This document shows, in pieces, positions 1 to 6,528 of a stretch of DNA of 9,873 bases. Every line of letters starts with the position of its first letter. The stretch's first letter is position 1. Source of the DNA: Longimicrobiaceae bacterium (GTDB lineage: Bacteria; Gemmatimonadota; Gemmatimonadetes; Longimicrobiales; Longimicrobiaceae); assembly GCA_030146875.1 (NCBI GenBank), contig JASLAX010000067.1, positions 1 through 9,873 of the forward strand, read 5' to 3'. Below the pieces are notes generated by a model. The model saw only the letters and a program-made list of their open reading frames with translations, had not been told where the DNA came from and did not search any database. Position numbers and translations under genes: made by a program.

Positions 1-3000
1 CCCGGCGACCGGCACGAGCGCGCCGCCCGCGCGGTCGGCGATGCCGTCGAGGGCGGCGGGAGCGCGCTCGGCCTGCTCCCCGCCGCGGCGGAGGCCTGCG
101 CGCCCGCCGTGCAGCTCGAGGGCGAGGACGTGGTCCCGGAGCCGCTGGAGGTGACCTGGGGGAAGGACCGGCTGGAGGTGCGCTTCGAGCGCGCGACGGA
201 CGAGGGGATGGACGTCCTGTTCGTGTACGTGAAGTACCTGGGGCCGCACCCCGCCGACGCTGTCGGGCTCAAGGACGACGCCAAGCGGCTGCGCGCGATC
301 ATCGCGCCCCGCAAGCTGGCCGTGGAGCAGGTCTCCTCTCGCGAGGGGGAGCTGGTCTACGACCTGTACGGCGACGGGACGAAGATCCTGCGCCTCACCG
401 ACGACATCGGGTACGACGACCGGCCGGGAAGCAAGGGCCGCACGCACGACCTGGACCTGCTCCTCAACGGGCTCTACCAGGGCGGCGGAACCATGTGGGT
501 GCTGGACCCCTCCGCCTCGGCGGCCGACGCGAAGCCCTTCGTCGCCGAGTTCCTGCCGGGGACGCGGGCGGAGTTCCAGGGGATCGCGAACATGGACGGG
601 GCGATGGAGTTCACCGCCCGCCTGGACGGCGACGGCGACCAGCACCCCGAGCTGGCGTTCGAGCTCATCGGGGCGAAGTTCTACTCGTGGTCCACCCAGA
701 TGCAGGCCGTGGAGTCCATCACGGTGCGGATCGGACAGGTGAACGACCCGGGCGGCGCCGCGAAGCAGGCCGTCTTCGACGTCCCGGCGCCCGGGCCCGT
801 GCCCGGCGTGCAGAAGGACACCCTGAACGCGCCGGCCGGCCCGGGGAGCACCTACTTCCCCAGGGTGGTGCGGCACACCGACGGCAACCAGCCCACGGTC
901 GTGGAGCTGACCTCGCCCGCGTCGGCCGCCGCGACCATGCTCGTCTTCCCGCCCAAGCGTACGGCCGACGCGGTGACGTACCAGGTGGAGGTGGGGTCCA
1001 GGGCCGTCGTCTACTCATTCCCGCCGGAGAAGGGACCCCTCCACCCCGTCTTCGCGGCCACGAAGCGCGAGGTGCTGGGCCGCACCGTGTTCTGGGACGT
1101 GGAGATGGGGCCGTACGGCGACCGCTTTCGCCTGATCGTGGACACGGGCCGGAAGGGGAGCTCGGTCCTGGGGCTGGCCCCGGTCTCCGGCGGCGAGCCC
1201 TACGGCGGGCGCGCCCTGCCGCTCGACCGCGACGTGGTCCCCAGCGCCGTCACCATGTGGGGCAGCGAGGTGGCCCTGTTCGTGGACCTGGACGGCGACG
1301 GCACGGCGGACGTGGTGGTCAACGACCGGCTGGAGGCGCCGCCGGACGCGGCCAACACCACCATGGAGGGGCACCGCGACCACCACGTGCGCTTCAGCGG
1401 GCCCGCGCTGGGCGGGCACTACGTGTTCAAGTACGAGGTGCGCAACGGGCTGCTGATCGACGACCAGCACGGGAAGCACCTGCACGACGACGTGGTCCAC
1501 GCCGCGGTGAAGGCCACCTCCGGCCTGCAGAAGACGCGCGCGGCCGGCGGCTACCAGGAGCGCCTGCTGGCCTTCGAGGGGGCATTCCACGGCATCCGGA
1601 AGAAGGCGGCCGACCAGGGGTGGATCTCGAAGGCGCTCTACGACGCGTGGATCGCGCTGTGGACCGACGTGGTGATGGTGCAGGCGCAGCTCAGCGCGGG
1701 GAGCGTGGACGCCACCCTGCAGGCGAGCGCGGCGACGCACGCCGACGCGCTGTACGCCCAGCTCAAGGCCGACACCTCGGGCGAGTTCGAGTCGCAGTTC
1801 ACCATGTCGTCGTCGTCCTCGTCCAGCTACAACCCGTACACCGAGGAGAGCAAGACCTACACGGCCCTCAAGGTCTTCCACAGCGAGGGCACGGGCGCCA
1901 CCATGGGCTTCCAGGCGCGCGTGGGCGACTGGGGCAAGGCGCTCGGAACGTACCGGAAGCTGGCGGACGGGCTGGACCGGTGGATCGTGGCCCGCGCGAA
2001 GGCGAGGGGTACGGCGAAGGAGGCGGACGAGGCCCGCGCGGTGGGCGCCATGCGCCGCGAGCTCGACGCCCTCTCGGGGAAGAGCCCCACCCGTCTGCTC
2101 GCCGTGATGCGCCCGGACGCGAAGTACCGCGACGAGCCGGGATTCATGGAGCAGGTGCCGCTGGAGCTGTACGGGTACCGGGACGGCGACACGTGGCGGG
2201 TGGTGGACCTGACCAACCCCGAGCGGCCCTTCCACGACTCCGTCGGCGCGGGCTCCACCGACGTGGAGTCGGTGAGCCGCCTGATGGCGGAGATGAACAA
2301 CAAGGACCACTTCTGCCACGGCCGCATCTACTACGACTGGCCGGGGATCGCGACCGGGCAGGTGGAGGTGAACGAGCGCGTCACCTGGCGCGACTTCTTC
2401 ACCTGGCTGGGGATGGGGCTGGCGGTGATCGGGGTGGGGCTGGTCACCTTCGGCACCGGGTCGGTGGCGGTGGCCGGGCTGTGGGCGCTGGGCGCCTCGG
2501 CGGCCGCGGGGGCCACCGCGTCCACGCTGAACCTGATCGAGGGGGCCAGGCACGGCACCAACACCACGCTCTCGGTGGTGCTGGACCTGGCGCAGATCGT
2601 GGGGGCCATCGCCGGGATCGGGGCGCTGGCGGCGGGGCGGGTGCTCTCGGTGGCGCGCACGGCCGCCGCGGCCAGCAAGCCGCTCACCGGGGCGAACTGG
2701 GCGCTCGCCGCCACGATGGCGCAGCGCTACGTGGTGCCGCTGGCCGTGACCAACCTGGCGTCGGACGTGGTGACGCTGGCCGCCATGAGCGCGCAGATCG
2801 CCGAGCAGATCGACGCCATCCAGAAGAGGCCGGGGTCCGCCGAAGCCAAGCGCCACTCCATCATGATGCTGCTGGGGCAGGCCGCGGTGACCGGGGGGCT
2901 GCTGGCGCTCTCGGTGCGCGGGAACGTGGCCGAGATCCAGCTCGGCCGCAGCATCGAGATCCACAACGTGGAGGGGCTGCCGGTGGTGGTGCCGGTGGGG

Positions 3001-4626
3001 ATGTCCACCGCCGGCAAGGCCATCGCCGAGAGCGCCGCCGGGATCAAGGCCGCCGGGGCCGACGACGCGAAGATCCGCGCGGCCGAGGCCGCCCACCTGG
3101 GCACCATCAAGGCGAAGGTGGAGGGCGCGGGGGGAACGGCGCTCGCCGAGGTGGAGGCGATGGCGCTGGCGCAGAGGGCCGGCCGGCCCGAGGGCACCCT
3201 GGTGGCCGACGCCGCGGGGAACCTGAAGGCGGGCGGGGCCCCGTCGGGAACGCTGGTGGAGCTGGTGGAGAAGGTGGCCCGCGGCAACAACGCCTCCCGC
3301 GCGCACGGGCTCGAGACCGAGTACACGCTGCGCATCACCCCGGGGAAGAAGACGGGGGAGCTGAACGTGGAGGTGGTCTCTCAGGCGCGCCCCACCAAGG
3401 CGGCGCCCCCCGTCGGCCGCCTGTACGTGGACGTGGCGGCGCGCGCGAAGAGCGAGAACGCGCAGATCCAGCGGCTGCTGGGGCTGGACGCCGCGCTGCC
3501 GCCGGGCGACCCGCTGCGCGGCTCGCGTATCGAGGTGGGCGCGGACGGCATGGTGGTGGTGAACGGGGAGGTGCGCATCCATCCCGACCGCATGGCCCAG
3601 ATCGCCGACGCCGACCTCACCAAGCTGCTGCGGGCCACGCGCGACTACGACGTCAACCGGAAGACCCCGGGCAGCATCGACAAGGCCAGCCGCGACGCGT
3701 TGAAGAAGCTGCAGGCGTCGGGCACCTACCGGCTGCGCTTCGAGGAGAACCTGGAGGCGGCGCGCGCGTGGATGAAGAAGATGGGGCTGGACGCGCACTA
3801 CCCCAACCCCAGCGACGCCGAGCTGATGCGGGTGTACGACATCCCCAACGCAGGGGCGCAGCGCTCGTGGGACTTCTCGCGCGACTACGCGCTGTCGCGC
3901 AAGCCGGGGTCGCTGCGGGAGTTCGTGGAGCACTTCGAGTTCTTCGAGGCCGAGTACGGCCGCCGGCTAAGCGACAGGATGGCCCCCTTCCAGACGGAGC
4001 GCCGGGCCGAGATCGCCGCCTGGCAGGCCGCGAACCCGGGGGTCAAGACCAGGGACAAGGCCTACGGGAAGGCCGTGGGAGACATCGACAGGAAGCTGCG
4101 CGCGAAGCACAAGGTCCCCGCGACCGGAAAGGTGGAGGACTTCTACGCGAAGGAGCTGGACGACGAGATCGCCGACGCCGCCACCCCCGGGAAGCTGAGC
4201 CAGAAGACGACCGGCGAGGCCGCCGCGCTCTACGAGGCGAAGGAGAAGTCGGTGGGCACCAGCGTGGGCGGCGCCTCCATCACCCCGCGCCTGTCGCCGC
4301 AGCGCACGGTGGAGGAGATCAAGAAGCTCTCCGAGGTCACCTTCTCCACCAGCTCCGCCGCCGTGTACCACGCGCACAAGCACTTCGAGTGGCTGCCGGC
4401 GGCGGAGCGGGCGCGAGCGGCGGACCCGGTGAAGGCGTACCTTGCGTCCGCGAACGCCGCCATCAGGGGAGCCCCCGCGTCGGACGTGGCGGCCACGATG
4501 GCCGTGGCGCAGGAGGGCACCGGGCGCGCCTTCGCCTTCACGCACACCCTGCCGAGCGGCGAGAACATCACCGCCCGCGTCTTCGTGAGCAACGAGGGGC
4601 GCGTGATCCTGCTGACCCACCAGTGA
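1..4626 (+). CDS. Giant multidomain polymorphic-toxin-like protein, probable eCIS cargo (5' partial)
   Basis: The frame is open to the left edge. The first conventional start inside the window, GTG at 109, has no Shine-Dalgarno sequence, so the true start is probably upstream. Residues below count from that GTG. The first codons in the window encode PGDRHERAARAVGDAV, which resembles the conserved ExxAD..A..V element flanking DUF4157 cores, so a DUF4157 N-terminus may lie off the edge. DxDGDG-like motifs sit at D85-G90 (YGDG variant), D173-D177 and D393-D401; they look like calcium-binding or FG-GAP-type loops in a beta-rich region. A helical stretch follows (about 480-560), then seven serines (567-573). 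Hydrophobic segments lie at about 766-806, 820-843, 860-900 and 917-936, like the membrane-insertion regions of polymorphic toxins. Residues 937-1390 are charged and helical. The last 110 residues look like a separate toxin module. A likely immunity gene follows. The gene is clearly real, the cargo role is inference, and I do not recognise the overall family. Confidence 0.85.
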   Translation, partial: PGDRHERAARAVGDAVEGGGSALGLLPAAAEACAPAVQLEGEDVVPEPLEVTWGKDRLEVRFERATDEGMDVLFVYVKYLGPHPADAVGLKDDAKRLRAIIAPRKLAVEQVSSREGELVYDLYGDGTKILRLTDDIGYDDRPGSKGRTHDLDLLLNGLYQGGGTMWVLDPSASAADAKPFVAEFLPGTRAEFQGIANMDGAMEFTARLDGDGDQHPELAFELIGAKFYSWSTQMQAVESITVRIGQVNDPGGAAKQAVFDVPAPGPVPGVQKDTLNAPAGPGSTYFPRVVRHTDGNQPTVVELTSPASAAATMLVFPPKRTADAVTYQVEVGSRAVVYSFPPEKGPLHPVFAATKREVLGRTVFWDVEMGPYGDRFRLIVDTGRKGSSVLGLAPVSGGEPYGGRALPLDRDVVPSAVTMWGSEVALFVDLDGDGTADVVVNDRLEAPPDAANTTMEGHRDHHVRFSGPALGGHYVFKYEVRNGLLIDDQHGKHLHDDVVHAAVKATSGLQKTRAAGGYQERLLAFEGAFHGIRKKAADQGWISKALYDAWIALWTDVVMVQAQLSAGSVDATLQASAATHADALYAQLKADTSGEFESQFTMSSSSSSSYNPYTEESKTYTALKVFHSEGTGATMGFQARVGDWGKALGTYRKLADGLDRWIVARAKARGTAKEADEARAVGAMRRELDALSGKSPTRLLAVMRPDAKYRDEPGFMEQVPLELYGYRDGDTWRVVDLTNPERPFHDSVGAGSTDVESVSRLMAEMNNKDHFCHGRIYYDWPGIATGQVEVNERVTWRDFFTWLGMGLAVIGVGLVTFGTGSVAVAGLWALGASAAAGATASTLNLIEGARHGTNTTLSVVLDLAQIVGAIAGIGALAAGRVLSVARTAAAASKPLTGANWALAATMAQRYVVPLAVTNLASDVVTLAAMSAQIAEQIDAIQKRPGSAEAKRHSIMMLLGQAAVTGGLLALSVRGNVAEIQLGRSIEIHNVEGLPVVVPVGMSTAGKAIAESAAGIKAAGADDAKIRAAEAAHLGTIKAKVEGAGGTALAEVEAMALAQRAGRPEGTLVADAAGNLKAGGAPSGTLVELVEKVARGNNASRAHGLETEYTLRITPGKKTGELNVEVVSQARPTKAAPPVGRLYVDVAARAKSENAQIQRLLGLDAALPPGDPLRGSRIEVGADGMVVVNGEVRIHPDRMAQIADADLTKLLRATRDYDVNRKTPGSIDKASRDALKKLQASGTYRLRFEENLEAARAWMKKMGLDAHYPNPSDAELMRVYDIPNAGAQRSWDFSRDYALSRKPGSLREFVEHFEFFEAEYGRRLSDRMAPFQTERRAEIAAWQAANPGVKTRDKAYGKAVGDIDRKLRAKHKVPATGKVEDFYAKELDDEIADAATPGKLSQKTTGEAAALYEAKEKSVGTSVGGASITPRLSPQRTVEEIKKLSEVTFSTSSAAVYHAHKHFEWLPAAERARAADPVKAYLASANAAIRGAPASDVAATMAVAQEGTGRAFAFTHTLPSGENITARVFVSNEGRVILLTHQ
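4291..4623 (+). other. C-terminal toxin-like module (BECR-type RNase candidate) of the giant protein
   Basis: This covers residues about 1395-1505 counted from the GTG at 109. A Y-H-A-H-K-H-F motif lies at 1420-1426. It is followed by a helix containing DPVKAYLASANAAI, then a short strand-rich tail (FAFTHTL, ITARVFV, RVILLTHQ) that ends the protein. A Lys-His pair on an N-terminal helix, a Y..(A/S)...I helix and three or four closing strands with a near-terminal Thr form the general pattern of Barnase-EndoU-ColicinE5/D-RelE (BECR) fold RNase toxins in CDI and polymorphic systems. The match is by pattern, not by a named family. H1423, K1424, H1425 and the terminal T1503 would be the candidate catalytic residues. 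The small size, extreme C-terminal position and the following small gene all fit a toxin tip. It could also be a non-catalytic delivery or adaptor tail. Confidence 0.45.
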
Positions 4627-4628
4627 CC

Positions 4629-4644
4629 GCGCGGAGAGCCGCGC
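4629..4644 (+). promoter_or_regulatory. Perfect 6-bp hairpin in the toxin/immunity spacer
   Basis: GCGCGG and CCGCGC form a perfect all-GC stem around an AGAG tetraloop. The hairpin starts 2 nt after the toxin stop codon and ends 1 nt before the ribosome binding site of the next gene. It has no T tract, so it is not a standard intrinsic terminator. It could slow ribosome coupling or shield the transcript. Short perfect stems do occur by chance in DNA this GC-rich, so its role is uncertain. Confidence 0.35.
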
Positions 4645-4645
4645 C

Positions 4646-4655
4646 GGAGAGGGGA
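4646..4655 (+). promoter_or_regulatory. Ribosome binding site that fixes a TTG start
   Basis: The purine run GGAGAGGGGA lies just upstream of TTG 4658, with GGAG ending 8 nt before the start codon. No ATG or GTG in that frame is as well placed. The next in-frame option, GTG 4682, has no such sequence upstream. This supports TTG as the real start of the small gene that follows the toxin. Confidence 0.6.
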
Positions 4656-4657
4656 CG

Positions 4658-5170
4658 TTGACCGCAGACGAGATCCGCGCCGTGCGCGCGGCGCTGGACC
4701 GGGTGGCGGAGACGCCGGACGTGCGCGACGCGCAGGACGCCGCCCGCGCCTTCGTGGACGGGATGCTGCGGCTGGGCCTGGCCCGCCGCGCCGAACCCGC
4801 CCTCTCCGATCGTCCCGAGGTCCGCGCGCTGGTCGCGCGGGCGGAGGAGACGTTTCCCCTGGCCTCGCCCGCGCTGGAGCACTTCGCCTGGCGGTTCGGG
4901 CAGGCGCTGACGCGGGGGTGGGACGGCGACTGGGAGGGGGCGGCGCGCACCCGGTCGGGGATGGAGTTCGTGCTGGACCTGATGTCCGAGACGGGGATCG
5001 ACTGGCTCCGCGAGTCCTTCCCGGTGGAGGAGATGGACCGGCACGTCGCCTTCCGCCGCGAGCGCGACGGCTACCTGCCCGACGGCGCGGTGCCCGCGGG
5101 GATCCCGCGCTCCCACTGGTGGTGGTGGGGCCCGGGCGACGAGCCGCCGGATCGTCCGGAGGAGAGATGA
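4658..5170 (+). CDS. Small protein after the toxin module, candidate immunity protein
   Basis: This encodes 170 residues from TTG, chosen because a good GGAG ribosome binding site sits 8 nt upstream. It begins 31 nt after the giant protein's stop, and its stop overlaps the next ATG (ATGA). The protein is mostly helical and acidic, with many Glu and Asp residues. There is no signal peptide or membrane segment, so it should be cytosolic. Its C-terminal part has a striking run of four tryptophans (H153 W154-W157) followed by a Pro/Asp/Glu tail. I do not recognise the family. A small acidic cytosolic protein encoded directly downstream of a C-terminal toxin tip is the usual arrangement of an immunity protein that binds and blocks a basic nuclease, and that is my inference. 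An effector-loading chaperone is the main alternative. Confidence 0.75.
   Translation: MTADEIRAVRAALDRVAETPDVRDAQDAARAFVDGMLRLGLARRAEPALSDRPEVRALVARAEETFPLASPALEHFAWRFGQALTRGWDGDWEGAARTRSGMEFVLDLMSETGIDWLRESFPVEEMDRHVAFRRERDGYLPDGAVPAGIPRSHWWWWGPGDEPPDRPEER
5158..5162 (+). promoter_or_regulatory. Shine-Dalgarno for the Lgt-like gene
   Basis: GGAGG, within the longer purine run GGAGGAGAG, lies inside the last codons of the preceding gene, 4 nt before ATG 5167. It supports the ATGA overlap start and suggests that translation of the Lgt-like gene is coupled to the upstream gene. Confidence 0.55.
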
Positions 5171-6528
5171 CCGCCGCGGCCCTCAACCGCGTCCTGGACG
5201 CGCTCCCCCGCACGCGGCTGGCCCGCCACGGGCGCGAGGTGCCGGCGTTCCTGACCTGCGGGGTCACCGGCTTCTACGTGGCGGTGGTCGTCACCCTGGC
5301 CGGGGGGCTGGTGACCGGGCGCTCGCTGCTCGTGCTGTGCGTGATGGCGCTGGTGTGCGCGCTGTCGTTCTTCGTCTACGTCTACGCGCGCAGGGCGCTC
5401 ACCGGGCGGGAGACGATGGTGCTGCTGGACCAGGTCTGGTTCGCCGAGGCGTGCATGGCCGGGGCGCTCGTCGCGCTGGGGGAGCCCGTGCTGGCGTACA
5501 TGGACGTGGTCTCCGTGGCCATCTGCTTCTTCCTGGTGGGGGGGCGCACGGGGTGCCTGCTGGCCGGGTGCTGCCACGGCAACCCGTCGTCGGTCGGCAT
5601 CGTCTACCCGGACGCGGCGGCGCGCGATGGCTTCTCGGCGCACCTGGCCGGGGTCCGCCTCTTCCCCGTGCAGGCGGTGGAGGCGGCGGGGCTGGCCGCG
5701 ATCGGCGTCTCCGGCTTCGCGGCGCTCCCCTTCGCGCGGCCGGGGGCGGTCCTGCTCTGGATCATGTGCGCCTACGCGGTGATGCGGTTCGGGCTGGAGG
5801 GGCTGCGCGGCGACGTGCGCTCGCACCTGCTGGGCCTCTCCCGGGCGCGGTGGATGGCGCTGGCGGAGCTCGCCTTCGCGGTGTGGATCGCGGAGCGCGC
5901 GTACGGCGGCGGCATCTCCACGCGCGAGGCGGTGCTCGGCGGCATCCTCCTCGCCGCCCTCGCCGGGGGGCTGGTGGCGCGCTGGGCGTTCGACCGGCGC
6001 CGCGTCGTGGGCTCCGCCGCGCACCGCCGCGAGGTGGAGGCGGCGGCGCGCGCCCTCCTCCCCACCGCCCTGCGCGACGGCCCGGGGGAGGCGCCGCCGC
6101 TGCGCACCACCGCCCGCGGCGCCACGGTGGCCGCCTCGCTCGTGCGGGTGGACGGGCGCGACGCGCTGCACGTCTCGCTCGCCCTTCCCCAGGGCGTCCG
6201 CGACCTCCCTCTCCTCTGCTCGCTCGCGGCCGGCGCCATCCCCGGCGCCTCGCCCACGGCCGCGCGCGTCTCCGACGACGGGGTGCTGCACCTGCTCCTC
6301 CGTCCCCCGTTCGTGGCGGAGCCGGCGGAGGGCGATGCGGCCGAGCGGCTGGGCCGCACGATCTACGGTGCCGTGGTCCGCGCCCTCCAGCGCGCCGAAG
6401 CGCCCGCCCCGCCGTCCTCCACCCCGGAAGCGGGGAACGCCGGGGAGCCGGCGGAGGCCGCGGCCGCCCTGCCGGACCGCCGCGTGGCCTACTTCGGGCG
6501 GCGCGCGGCGGACGGGGCACGGGGATGA
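5167..6528 (+). CDS. Lgt-superfamily (prolipoprotein diacylglyceryl transferase-like) membrane protein with soluble C-terminal domain
   Basis: The product has 453 residues. The ATG overlaps the previous stop and follows GGAGG. Hydrophobic membrane segments run from about residue 27 to 272. The signature GRTGCLLAGCCHG (126-138), then RLFPVQAVEA (164-173) and YAVMRFGLEGLRGD (203-216), aligns with the Lgt blocks GRxGNxxNGE..G, HPxQLYE and YxxxRFxxE. From memory of E. coli Lgt, R127 matches R143, G138 matches G154, and Y203/R207/E211 match Y235/R239/E243. The Asn and Glu of the first block are Cys (C130, C135), and the His of the HGG motif is not seen after SFF. This is the GCC-type branch of the superfamily. 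Classical Lgt moves diacylglyceryl from phosphatidylglycerol to lipobox cysteines; whether this branch does so is unknown. Residues 277-453 add a soluble domain I do not recognise, ending in an Ala/Pro-rich tail. Its place between two cargo-like genes hints at a role in cargo lipid attachment or membrane anchoring. Confidence 0.85.
   Translation: MTAAALNRVLDALPRTRLARHGREVPAFLTCGVTGFYVAVVVTLAGGLVTGRSLLVLCVMALVCALSFFVYVYARRALTGRETMVLLDQVWFAEACMAGALVALGEPVLAYMDVVSVAICFFLVGGRTGCLLAGCCHGNPSSVGIVYPDAAARDGFSAHLAGVRLFPVQAVEAAGLAAIGVSGFAALPFARPGAVLLWIMCAYAVMRFGLEGLRGDVRSHLLGLSRARWMALAELAFAVWIAERAYGGGISTREAVLGGILLAALAGGLVARWAFDRRRVVGSAAHRREVEAAARALLPTALRDGPGEAPPLRTTARGATVAASLVRVDGRDALHVSLALPQGVRDLPLLCSLAAGAIPGASPTAARVSDDGVLHLLLRPPFVAEPAEGDAAERLGRTIYGAVVRALQRAEAPAPPSSTPEAGNAGEPAEAAAALPDRRVAYFGRRAADGARG

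Noticed and set aside
109..111. GTG as the true start of the giant protein
   Set aside because: There is no Shine-Dalgarno before it, the frame is open to the window edge, and the upstream codons encode a plausible conserved element.
1807..1827. Seven-serine codon run as a possible phase-variation repeat
   Set aside because: The codons are mixed (TCG, TCC, AGC) and trinucleotide changes would not shift the frame, so it is just a short Ser-rich linker.
1015..3933. 972-codon open frame on the minus strand opposite the giant protein gene
   Set aside because: It is a GC-driven shadow. Its protein is a low-complexity Arg/His/Val/Gly mix with no domain pattern, while the + strand protein has clear motifs and sensible composition.
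495..4661. 1388-codon open frame on the + strand, shifted relative to the giant protein
   Set aside because: It is almost entirely Arg/Gly/Ala/Pro, the typical product of reading GC-rich coding DNA out of frame.
4918..5166. Upstream extension of the Lgt-like gene to GTG/ATG codons inside the preceding gene
   Set aside because: The extension is Arg/Gly/Pro-rich and overlaps the whole end of the small gene. ATG 5167 has GGAGG and an ATGA junction.
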